From: Moraxellaceae bacterium
GTDB taxonomy: Bacteria; Pseudomonadota; Gammaproteobacteria; Pseudomonadales; Ketobacteraceae
Direction: 5' to 3'
Assembly (NCBI GenBank): GCA_002402125.1
Contig: NVVG01000286.1
Location: 1-6,810 of the forward strand
DNA length: 6,810 bases
Within the stretch, counting starts at the first letter, position 1, and each line of letters starts with the position of its first letter. The notes below the pieces were generated by a model. The model saw nothing but the letters and a program-made list of their open reading frames with translations. It did not search any database and was not told where the DNA came from. Of this stretch, positions 1-6,471 are shown piece by piece. Position numbers and translations under genes: made by a program.

Positions 1-33
1 TACTGATTCTTCAGCTAAAGAATGTGCTGGCAT
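1..33 (-). CDS. Possible N-terminus of an IS21-type IstA transposase, cut by window edge
   Basis: An ATG on the minus strand at 33-31 opens a frame reading MPAHSLAEESV to the window edge. A GGAAAG about 11 bases upstream (read on the minus strand) could be a weak ribosome binding site. Eleven residues cannot identify a protein. The call rests on context: the repeats at 109-150 look like an IS21-family end, and in that family istA starts shortly inside such an end. An MPA- start is common in IstA proteins from memory. If the repeats are not an IS end, this is probably chance. Confidence 0.25.
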   Translation of the reverse strand, partial: MPAHSLAEESV

Positions 34-108
34 TAAATAACACGCTTTCCGCCCTATAGTGATTAAAAATTAAGGCGACAACAACCCTGACACAGGGGGT
101 GCAGGAGG

Positions 109-150
109 CGATCACTTTGGATCGCAGAGAGTGATCATTTTGGTCCGCAA
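109..150 (-). repeat. Tandem 20-bp repeats resembling an IS21-family terminus
   Basis: Two direct copies lie 22 bases apart: GCGATCACTTTGGATCGCAG (109-128) and GTGATCATTTTGGTCCGCAA (131-150). They differ at five or six positions. On the minus strand the outer copy begins TGCGGACC and the inner copy TGCGATCC. IS21-family ends typically begin with TG and carry several spaced transposase-binding repeats of about this length, some with GATCACTTTGG-like cores (family knowledge, from memory). The element boundary would then be near position 149, with its body to the left. No second end or target duplication can be seen, because the body lies outside the window. Confidence 0.4.
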
Positions 151-276
151 TATGCAATTGATAATGAAAACCCGAAAAACAGCCTTTTTCTATAGGTTTT
201 ACGTCATAAATATCAATGGTATTCTTTGCATCATAACAAACACAAAAAATGATCTTTTTCATTGGTGATTTATATT

Positions 277-1035
277 ATGAAGAATCTAGCAGGCCACGAC
301 GTTTCCATTTTCTTATTTCGGTTTGTGCCCAGGAGGAACGCTATTAGCTTTGTTCTCAATGAGGGCATCGCGGAAGACCTTTACCCACAGACGGAAGCTC
401 AGCTTCAACCGCTAGTACATGCCTGTTGCGAAACGCTTTTGCGCTACAAAGAGCTGTGTCATTCAGGCGCGATCATGGATGGCAACATATTGTTGGATGA
501 AGACTTCGAAGTCATGCTTTCCCCGGGGCTTGGTAAGCATTTTGCCGAGAGAGAAAAACAGAATCTTTTCAACGATGCACACAAAATATCGGAACTACTT
601 TTGGACGTAATGGAAAGGCGATCCAAGGAAATCAAAGAAGGCACTTACCTGGGGCCGCAGAGTGTTACGCCCCAAATAGGGCGAACCGGAATAGTAAACG
701 AAGGATTTGAAGCTCTAGGAAAAGAGCGGCAACAAGCGGAAAGTTTTGCAAGACAAGCCAGTCCTCGCCCCGAGTTGAAACAACTTGCACCAGAGGATTT
801 ACCGGATGGTGTCGTAGCGACTGCGAGTTATGATCATCGAGGGCATTGTCTTGCTTTTAGCCATAATACACTTGGTCACCTCGGGAAGATCGTTTTATCT
901 CCTAAGGGCTCGGAAACATTGATGGAAACAGAGCTTTCTAAAGAAAATCCGCAACATCTAGGCAAAAAGAAGGCGATATTGGAGGAGATTAGCGCGGTGA
1001 TCGAAGCAGGACTCATGAACATTCCTGCGAGTTAA
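277..1035 (+). CDS. Kinase-like protein lacking the N-lobe, degenerate catalytic motifs (pseudokinase or truncated kinase)
   Basis: This 252-aa protein is not one I recognise as a named family. Residues ~8-115 follow the order of a protein kinase C-lobe. A beta4-beta5/hinge-like stretch (9-30) is followed by an alphaE-like helix (43-61). Next is GAIMDGNILLDEDFEV (64-79), which matches the GDIKPSNILLDEDFE catalytic loop of eukaryotic-type kinases. LSPGLGK (81-87) stands where LSDFGLAK would be, and NDAHKISELLLDVMERR (99-115) resembles the alphaF segment. The catalytic Asp of HRD is Ala65, the following Lys is Met67, and the DFG Asp is Ser82, so phosphotransfer is unlikely. The glycine-rich loop, beta3 Lys and alphaC are absent. 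Residues ~175-250 form a second, unrecognised domain. The ATG at 277 is preferred, with GGTGA 8 bases upstream; an in-frame TTG at 262 would add five residues. The possible IS end at ~149 lies just upstream, so a 5'-truncated gene is a real alternative. The gene is visibly richer in G+C than the next one. Confidence 0.6.
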   Translation: MKNLAGHDVSIFLFRFVPRRNAISFVLNEGIAEDLYPQTEAQLQPLVHACCETLLRYKELCHSGAIMDGNILLDEDFEVMLSPGLGKHFAEREKQNLFNDAHKISELLLDVMERRSKEIKEGTYLGPQSVTPQIGRTGIVNEGFEALGKERQQAESFARQASPRPELKQLAPEDLPDGVVATASYDHRGHCLAFSHNTLGHLGKIVLSPKGSETLMETELSKENPQHLGKKKAILEEISAVIEAGLMNIPAS

Positions 1036-1040
1036 AGCCG

Positions 1041-1183
1041 ACAGAGATAAAGTCTGGCCTGATATTTATAAGTGCAAATAATGTGAGAACTTCTGCCGGA
1101 TAGAATCACTTAATGTGGGCACCGTTTTTTATAGGTGCAGATAAAGTGGGCATGGATGCGCGGATAGGGTCATTTATTGTGAT
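1041..1183 (+). repeat. Array of degenerate motifs phased every 31-33 bp, nested in a 63-bp direct repeat
   Basis: The core (A/T)TA(A/T)(A/T)GT recurs at 1047-1053 (weakest copy), 1078-1084, 1110-1116, 1141-1147 and 1174-1180, with steps of 31, 32, 31 and 33 bases. Copies alternate between two forms, GTGCA(A/G)ATAA(T/A)GTG (1078, 1141) and TCA(C/T)TTA(A/T)TGTG (1110, 1174). The larger units 1068-1117 and 1131-1181 are therefore direct repeats, matching at about 37 of 50 aligned positions by eye and sharing an exact CGGATAG. Three-turn spacing puts all sites on one DNA face. Candidates are transposase-binding repeats of an IS21-type end, repressor sites for the downstream promoter, or recombinase accessory sites. 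The AATGTGGGCACC and AAAGTGGGCATG segments resemble the minus-strand reading of the repeats at 109-150, which slightly favours the IS-end idea. Confidence 0.55.
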
Positions 1184-1211
1184 ATCACGACCTTGATTTG
1201 ATATGTGTTAA

Positions 1212-1240
1212 TTGCGTGTATGCAAATACGGCACTATAGT
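1212..1240 (+). promoter_or_regulatory. Predicted sigma70 promoter for the 1292-aa gene
   Basis: TTGCGT (1212-1217) and TATAGT (1235-1240) are separated by exactly 17 bases. Each differs from its consensus hexamer at one or two positions. Initiation would fall near 1247, giving a leader of about 114 bases. It is the best promoter match I found in the gap, and it lies just downstream of the phased repeats, so proteins bound there could affect it. Confidence 0.5.
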
Positions 1241-1243
1241 TAT

Positions 1244-1262
1244 GCTCACTACTCAGGTGAGC
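1244..1262 (+). promoter_or_regulatory. Dyad at the predicted transcription start (operator or 5' hairpin)
   Basis: GCTCAC (1244-1249) and GTGAGC (1257-1262) form a perfect 6-bp inverted repeat around a 7-base loop. It overlaps the transcription start predicted from the promoter at 1212-1240. As DNA it could be an operator blocking initiation; as RNA it would be a hairpin at the very 5' end. It is followed by GTGTTGTTTT, a poor U-tract, so an attenuator is possible but weakly supported. Confidence 0.35.
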
Positions 1263-1304
1263 GTGTTGTTTTACAGGTACTCATCTTTTTCTTCGGATTT
1301 AATA

Positions 1305-1332
1305 GGGATGCCTAATTGCGGCTGTTCATCCC
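1305..1332 (+). promoter_or_regulatory. Inverted repeat in the leader of the 1292-aa gene
   Basis: GGGATG (1305-1310) pairs perfectly with CATCCC (1327-1332) across a 16-base loop, ending 28 bases before the start codon. The stem is short and the loop long, so it may be chance. A role in leader structure or as a protein-binding dyad cannot be told apart here. Confidence 0.2.
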
Positions 1333-1360
1333 GTGACCAATATATTTAAGGCTTTGTATT

Positions 1361-4300
1361 ATGGATGATCGACTTCCTAAAGAAGGTGAAAGTCAGGAGA
1401 TAGGCAAACTTGCTGGACGTGCATTTGGGTCTAAGTTGCCAAGAGCTTGGACTGAAGTAGCGCTGGATGGTGATTCGGATTTCGGAATCGACTATTTGGT
1501 TCAGGTTAAAAATCCGAATGGATTCATGTCTGTGAATTTTTTCTTGCAGCTCAAAGGAACTACTGTCCCAAAAGTGGTGGATGGGGGTAATGCAATATCG
1601 TTCACATTTGATTCTTCTACCTTGAACTATTATCGAAAAAGTGAACCTGCGCTAATGGTGGCAATAGTTGACCTGTCAGAATCGGAGAGAGTTTCTGAAT
1701 GTACGACATATTATAAATGGTTAGATGATGATTTTCTGGATAGCATATCTGACAAGAGAGAAAAGAACGATACAGTCACAATAAGAATATCAAAAAGCCA
1801 AATTGTTGATGAGACGTTAGATGTCCTCCCGTATTACGAAGCTAGGCTCAAGAGTAGAGATGACCTTACAGAGTTTAGGCGAGCAGTAGAAGGATGTTCT
1901 AATACGCCGGGTTCCGATATCGTTGCTTTAGCTCAGGCCATAAAGGAAAAGCCAATTATTTTAGAGGCATCAAAGGATGAGTCTGGAGCACCTTGGATAG
2001 TCAACCCAGAGGAGCACATTGCAGGTAAGCTAAAACTACTTTTTGATGCTATCACAAATAATCAAATCGAATATGCTCAAGCGTTAATTGATGAAATTGG
2101 TGGTAACCCTGATTTAAGTATCCATGAAAATGCAGAGTACTTGTCTTTGAAAGGTTCACTTCTTACTCTTCTTGGTGGCGAGGATGATGCTGTAGATCTA
2201 TATGCATTAGCTTACGACCACTGTAGCGAGAGTAGATATAAAGTAAATTACTACGAATCACTTTTTCGGCAAGAAAATATACCAAAGGATGATGAGCTAG
2301 AGTCGTTTGTTGACAATCTGAGCAGTGACGAATTTAGAGAATGCATACTGAAATCTAAGTGCCTAGCTATATTGGGTAGGAAAGATGAAGCGCTATCCGC
2401 ATTAGCAGTTCATCCAAAGAAAAAGATAATAATAGCTACTCTAATGGTTTACATCATTAGTGGTTCAAATGATTTGTTTGATGAATTTTCTGCCAAAGTA
2501 AATCTAGAAGAATTAAACCCTAGGTCAGCATTTTTGTACCATATTTTTATTGGTAGAAGGCTTTTTTATCGAGGTATTGGTTATGTTGAGGGAGAGGATA
2601 ATATTATTCCCTCCCGAGGTAAAGCAACCTATGATTTTGGTGATTTAAAAAAGTCAATTGATCACATAGATGAAGCAATGAAACGGTCCAGAGCTTTGGG
2701 GTTTCCATATGATTCCAATATGTTGATTGACGTAGCTAGTTCGCTCTTCAGCCTGTTTGATCGAGAGGTTGAAGCGATTACATATATTGAAGAGATTTTG
2801 GCTACAAGACCGTCATCCAAACAGTTAATTCAGGCTTTGATACCCCTAAAATATAATACTCGAAAATATACTGAAGTCATTGACTTGGTGTCTTCATTGT
2901 CTCATAAATCAGCTGAGGATATTTCATTTCTAATTGCAGCAAATTATCAAGCACAGAGAAAATCTGTTGCGCTGTCCTTAGTTGAAGAATACAAAGAGGA
3001 CCTTATTGCTGAGAAACCACAGAATTATTGCTCGTTATTCTGTATGGCAGCCCAATGTGCTTACGATACCTTAAATGATGAAAAGGAGGATGAATATCTT
3101 AAAATTATCAGTGTGTTTGATAATGGGGAAGAGCTGATAGCAGTGTACGACTACATTAAGTCCTGTAATGATAACCCAGAAAAAAGGGGGAAATATAGTG
3201 AGGTTTTATACTCGGAGTACGCGAGGTTAGATCGTTCGTTTATTATTGCTCAGCAACTGTTTCCGCATTTGGCTGTAGATTCAGATAGAGAGTCTTTGTG
3301 GCTGTGTGAACTGGCCGAGACAATTTTATTTAATAGAGAGTTATATCCAGAAGAGAATATATCCTATGCTTTTTCCCTGTCTTTTCAAGATAGATGGACT
3401 GAACTCGAGGGTTTATGCACTAAAGTAATTGGTGATAGCGTGCCTTCAAATTTATGGGCGCTTCTTAAAGCGTCAGCCTTAGATGGCCAGGGGCGCAGCG
3501 CCGAGGCTTTGAATGTACTGGATGCTTCTTTAGAGTCTGATAATCGATCCATGGAACGAGCTGAGAATTATGCGAATTTGTGCGTGCAGCTAGGATTTTT
3601 CGAAAAGGCTGAGGAAAAAATGGAACTTATTTTTGAGGCAAGTGCTCCGAAAAAACAACTTTCCATTTTAGAGTCATTGATGTTTATCTATTCGGCAAAT
3701 TCTAATAATCCCGAAAAGCTAACTAATACCATCATTCGATATGGGAAGTTGGCAAATAAGGAAGATGAGAATCAAGAAGGTCGATACCTATTATCGTTTT
3801 TGACTATGACAAATAGTTCAGGGGGGAATATCGATGATTATATAAGGGATTTCCAAGATCGTTTAAATATATTCGTGGAGAGGTTTCCTGATTCAAAGAT
3901 TCTAAGAAGAGGAGTCGTTCCTCTTAACAGTGGAGAGGATGCACTAAGAGAGCTACGTAGACTCGCATCGATTACTGATGAGCAAGTTGAAAAATGGAAT
4001 AAAAATAGGCTCCTAGTTCGATCGGGAAAACTTCCCGTACCCTATGCCATGCTGCCCGGTTTTATTGATGATATAGGTGATATTTTTCGTGCATGGATTA
4101 TGGGTAAATATTCAGGTAGAGATAAAGCTGAGTATATGCTAAGGCACTCTTCAGTCAACATGACAGGAGATCTTAAAAGCATCGGAACGACATATTGTCA
4201 GGTAGTTATGGATGAAACCGCATTAATAGTTCTAAATGATTTGGGGGTATTGGAAATAGCTTTGCAAAACCTTCCAGGAGTTGTAATTAATAAGTCTACA

Positions 4301-5239
4301 TATGAAAATTTTTCTCGCGCATCTCATGGTGTTATGGGATCTATCCATTCAGCGATTCCCAAGGAAATAATTGGAATCCTTGGGGCTTGTTTGGATAAAA
4401 TAACCTTGAAAGGTAAGGTGGTTGATGGGATATCATTGATTGACCAATACCAAAATATAATATCCGAGTGTGATTCCCCCCTGTTATGTACTGATGATTT
4501 ATACTTGTCTGAGTTTGTAAGGCATAAAGTTGAGGGTGCAGGATATATAAACTCCATTACCATTTTGGAGTACTTGCATGTAGAAGGAATCTTATCATTA
4601 GAGGAAAAAAATGCTGCCATTGAACGGTTGTGTTCCTTTGGTATTATTTCCCCTTCAATAAATTTAAATAATGTAGTTGATTCAATAACGTATAATCTGG
4701 GTATAGAAGGCGGTGTTCCTTTACTTGATTCTGGGTTTTCTCATATATTTAATTCTGTTTTTACTCTGGATAAAGAGCCAAAACTTGCTTGTAAACATCT
4801 TTGTTCGTTTTTCTCTAGTGTCCTAAATCGTTGTAATTCAGATATAGATATTAGGGGTATGGGTCCAATGTTAAGCGTTTGGATGGTCAGATATCCCTCT
4901 ATGGGAAAGTATAAGTTATTAGCAACATGGTTTGTTATGTCATGTTTCGATACTGTTTATGTTCTGGAAAGTGAGTTTGTTCCCAGAGGTAAAGGCCAGG
5001 CGAGCCTTCTGGAAATATATAAGGACCTTTCGATAAATATAGACGGAGATAAAACATTCTTAGATATATCTACCGATATTAGCAAACAGATTCTAAGGCT
5101 AAACGCAGATCAAGCTTCAGATGTTTACATTAAGGTTAGACACGCCTTTGTTGAAGATTCTCAGGAGTATCTGCAGTTTGTTGACGTGTATACGAATATG
5201 TCGATAGAAAAGAGAATAAGAGACGCTATGCAACAATAG
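1361..5239 (+). CDS. DUF4365 nuclease - TPR-like scaffold - PIN-like nuclease protein; candidate single-gene defence system
   Basis: This 1292-aa protein has no signal peptide or membrane segment and should be cytoplasmic. Residues ~8-165 match DUF4365, a PD-(D/E)XK-like fold: Glu13 in the first helix, then D40-F-G-I-D44 and F-L-Q63-L-K65-G-T, giving a D...Q-x-K active site. From ~215 to ~900 the chain is helical with TPR-like signatures, for example at 258-287, 326-348, 696-727 and 734-761. Residues ~945-1095 read as a PIN-like ribonuclease domain: VVMD951ETALIVL at the first strand, Glu982 in VINKSTYENF, and LLCTD1045D1046LYL, followed by a typical GILSLEEKNAAIERL tail. The last ~195 residues are helical and unassigned. 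ATG 1361 has TAAGG 9 bases upstream and keeps the whole DUF4365 domain. The gene stands alone behind its own predicted promoter and is AT-rich compared with the upstream gene, which fits horizontal transfer. DUF4365 proteins are common in defence islands (family knowledge). A sensing scaffold that unleashes DNA and/or RNA cleavage is inference. I know no named system with exactly this architecture. Confidence 0.75.
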   Translation: MDDRLPKEGESQEIGKLAGRAFGSKLPRAWTEVALDGDSDFGIDYLVQVKNPNGFMSVNFFLQLKGTTVPKVVDGGNAISFTFDSSTLNYYRKSEPALMVAIVDLSESERVSECTTYYKWLDDDFLDSISDKREKNDTVTIRISKSQIVDETLDVLPYYEARLKSRDDLTEFRRAVEGCSNTPGSDIVALAQAIKEKPIILEASKDESGAPWIVNPEEHIAGKLKLLFDAITNNQIEYAQALIDEIGGNPDLSIHENAEYLSLKGSLLTLLGGEDDAVDLYALAYDHCSESRYKVNYYESLFRQENIPKDDELESFVDNLSSDEFRECILKSKCLAILGRKDEALSALAVHPKKKIIIATLMVYIISGSNDLFDEFSAKVNLEELNPRSAFLYHIFIGRRLFYRGIGYVEGEDNIIPSRGKATYDFGDLKKSIDHIDEAMKRSRALGFPYDSNMLIDVASSLFSLFDREVEAITYIEEILATRPSSKQLIQALIPLKYNTRKYTEVIDLVSSLSHKSAEDISFLIAANYQAQRKSVALSLVEEYKEDLIAEKPQNYCSLFCMAAQCAYDTLNDEKEDEYLKIISVFDNGEELIAVYDYIKSCNDNPEKRGKYSEVLYSEYARLDRSFIIAQQLFPHLAVDSDRESLWLCELAETILFNRELYPEENISYAFSLSFQDRWTELEGLCTKVIGDSVPSNLWALLKASALDGQGRSAEALNVLDASLESDNRSMERAENYANLCVQLGFFEKAEEKMELIFEASAPKKQLSILESLMFIYSANSNNPEKLTNTIIRYGKLANKEDENQEGRYLLSFLTMTNSSGGNIDDYIRDFQDRLNIFVERFPDSKILRRGVVPLNSGEDALRELRRLASITDEQVEKWNKNRLLVRSGKLPVPYAMLPGFIDDIGDIFRAWIMGKYSGRDKAEYMLRHSSVNMTGDLKSIGTTYCQVVMDETALIVLNDLGVLEIALQNLPGVVINKSTYENFSRASHGVMGSIHSAIPKEIIGILGACLDKITLKGKVVDGISLIDQYQNIISECDSPLLCTDDLYLSEFVRHKVEGAGYINSITILEYLHVEGILSLEEKNAAIERLCSFGIISPSINLNNVVDSITYNLGIEGGVPLLDSGFSHIFNSVFTLDKEPKLACKHLCSFFSSVLNRCNSDIDIRGMGPMLSVWMVRYPSMGKYKLLATWFVMSCFDTVYVLESEFVPRGKGQASLLEIYKDLSINIDGDKTFLDISTDISKQILRLNADQASDVYIKVRHAFVEDSQEYLQFVDVYTNMSIEKRIRDAMQQ

Positions 5240-5336
5240 ACGGCCGATGACAAGAGGACTTTTCCGTTGTCTGGTTTGCGGTTGGTTTTTTGATGGCAAA
5301 ACAAATTCATAGATAGAATCAAAAGAGAGCTTTGAA
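5240..5336 (+). other. Gap between cargo gene and recombinase: imperfect hairpin, T-run, weak -10
   Basis: GACAA (5249-5253) can pair with TTGTC (5267-5271), with GGA (5256-5258) and TCC (5263-5265) pairing inside. A run of six T follows only at 5286-5291, about 15 bases after the stem, so this is a poor terminator. TAGAAT (5314-5319) is a good -10 box, with TTGATG (5290-5295) 18 bases upstream as a weak -35. Initiation there would leave a leader of roughly ten bases before the recombinase start. The recombinase may therefore have its own weak promoter or be read from the upstream gene. Confidence 0.25.
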
Positions 5337-6458
5337 TTGAATCTGATTTTTTCAACCGATGAGTTTATGTTGAAAGGACAAGCCTATGCAGGTTTCCCAA
5401 TTCTTGTCGATAATAAAATGAACGTTGTGGATCAAGTTCTGCAGTTTTTGATTTACCACTGTATAACCAGAGGACGAGTTGAGAGTAAGCATACGTGGAA
5501 GTCTCATGGGCAAACAATGTACGACTATTTTGGTTTTTTGGAGCTCCATGAACTTTCTTGGAAGCACTATAATTTTGATGATGGCCATAGCGTCTTAGCG
5601 GCCTACAGAGATTGGTCATTAAGCGTATTCAACTTAAACCCCAACACCGTTAATCTCAGGCTTAATCTGATTATTAAATTTTACAGGTTTGCTCATAATA
5701 AGGGATGGGTTGATTACCTTCCCTATGATATTGAGCGTATTAGAGCAAACCCAAGGGGTGGCTTTCTTGCCCATACCGATACTAGTGGTGGACTTAGAAC
5801 AAGTGCAGATGTGATGCTTAAATCCAAGCATCAACCGATCAAGCTACTCAGTAAAGAACAGTCCCGACAATTCCTGACGACAATTAAAAATTCCACACAT
5901 TATCTTGTTGCAAGACTGGCCCTACATACTGGCATGAGGCTTGAAGAGCTGGTCACGTTTCCTTGTAAATATGTAGTTAATCCAGAATTGTCACCGAATG
6001 AAAAATGTTTCCGTATTACGCTTGATCCTAAGGCTATGGAGATTAAGGGAAATAAGCCACGATCAATCGATATTTTCCCTCGGATGATGGCTGACCTGTT
6101 TGAATACATGGTGAATGAACGTCACCGTCTATCAGGTTATACCGAGTCCAAACATTCAAACCTATTCCTGAGTGTTGAGGGGAAGCCGTACTCAAGGGGG
6201 GGGCAGTATTTCACTTCAGCCTGGAAAGGACTGGATCTGTCGTTTAGTGTTACACCTCACATGCTTCGTCATACCTATGCTACCCATACACTTTACGATA
6301 TGGGCAAGAAAAATATGCCGTATGCGTTGTTGTACGTCCGAGATCGTCTAGGACATTCAAGCATAACTACGACACAACGCTACACCCACGTTATCAACGA
6401 GTATCAAGATTCGATGATTGATAATTATCAGGAATGGATTGAAGAAATCAACAACTAG
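5337..6458 (+). CDS. gmtY: Tyrosine recombinase, GmtY-like (first gene of a Gamma-Mobile-Trio-type module)
   Basis: This 373-aa site-specific integrase cuts and rejoins DNA through a phosphotyrosine intermediate. The N-terminal part (~30-125) is the SAM-like core-binding domain. The catalytic domain (~165-355) has all expected residues: Arg201 in HTGMRLEEL, Lys237 in the beta-hairpin, His308 and Arg311 in PHMLRHTYATH, His340 in RLGHSS, and the nucleophile Tyr349 in TTQRYTH. It should be active. An insert of about ten residues (GKKNMPYALL) between the HxxR helix and LGH is longer than in XerC/D and is common in recombinases that act in multi-gene sets. The preferred start is TTG 5337, with AGAGAG ending 7 bases upstream; the alternative ATG at 5367 would remove ten residues. 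The second recombinase-module gene follows 13 bases after its stop. The name rests on N-terminal style, size and gene order from memory. A Tn554 TnpA-like recombinase is the main alternative, while the tyrosine-recombinase class itself is near certain. Confidence 0.85.
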   Translation: MNLIFSTDEFMLKGQAYAGFPILVDNKMNVVDQVLQFLIYHCITRGRVESKHTWKSHGQTMYDYFGFLELHELSWKHYNFDDGHSVLAAYRDWSLSVFNLNPNTVNLRLNLIIKFYRFAHNKGWVDYLPYDIERIRANPRGGFLAHTDTSGGLRTSADVMLKSKHQPIKLLSKEQSRQFLTTIKNSTHYLVARLALHTGMRLEELVTFPCKYVVNPELSPNEKCFRITLDPKAMEIKGNKPRSIDIFPRMMADLFEYMVNERHRLSGYTESKHSNLFLSVEGKPYSRGGQYFTSAWKGLDLSFSVTPHMLRHTYATHTLYDMGKKNMPYALLYVRDRLGHSSITTTQRYTHVINEYQDSMIDNYQEWIEEINN

Positions 6459-6462
6459 GGAG
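6458..6462 (+). promoter_or_regulatory. Ribosome binding site fixing the TTG start of the next gene
   Basis: GGGAG overlaps the last base of the gmtY-like stop codon and lies 9 bases before TTG 6472. This supports a non-ATG start and translation from the same messenger as the recombinase. Confidence 0.5.
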
Positions 6463-6471
6463 CAGCTATAG

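Larger units (their letters stand above)
1036..1360. other. 325-bp gene-free region with repeats, promoter and leader structures
   Basis: I see no convincing coding frame on either strand. The left half (1041-1183) is a phased repeat array. The right half holds a promoter at 1212-1240, a dyad at 1244-1262 and a second inverted repeat at 1305-1332, ending in the TAAGG ribosome binding site (1347-1351) of the 1292-aa gene. I find no clear intrinsic terminator after the kinase-like gene. A short perfect palindrome, GTGATATCAC, sits at 1179-1188 at the edge of the last repeat. Confidence 0.6.

Noticed and set aside
11..262. 83-aa minus-strand reading frame starting MKKIIFCVCYD
   Set aside because: It runs straight through the IS-end-like repeats at 109-150, its start lies only 14 bases from the plus-strand start at 277, and the product resembles nothing I know. 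A short gene broken by the insertion near 149 cannot be excluded but is not supported.
1041..1183. CRISPR array
   Set aside because: Repeats are short, degenerate and alternate in form, the intervening segments are themselves partly repeated, and no cas gene is present.
1179..1188. GTGATATCAC palindrome as a CRP-type site
   Set aside because: The TGTGA and TCAC halves are separated by 2 rather than about 6 bases, so it does not match the CRP consensus.
4324..4620. 98-aa minus-strand reading frame
   Set aside because: It lies wholly inside the PIN-like region of the 1292-aa gene, whose plus-strand frame has clear domain motifs; it is a shadow frame.
5249..5291. Intrinsic terminator after the 1292-aa gene
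   Set aside because: The stem is imperfect and AT-rich in its outer part, and the T-run begins about 15 bases after it, unlike a standard terminator.
5900..6109. 69-aa minus-strand frame inside the recombinase gene
   Set aside because: It is antisense to the catalytic domain of the tyrosine recombinase, with no start signals of its own.
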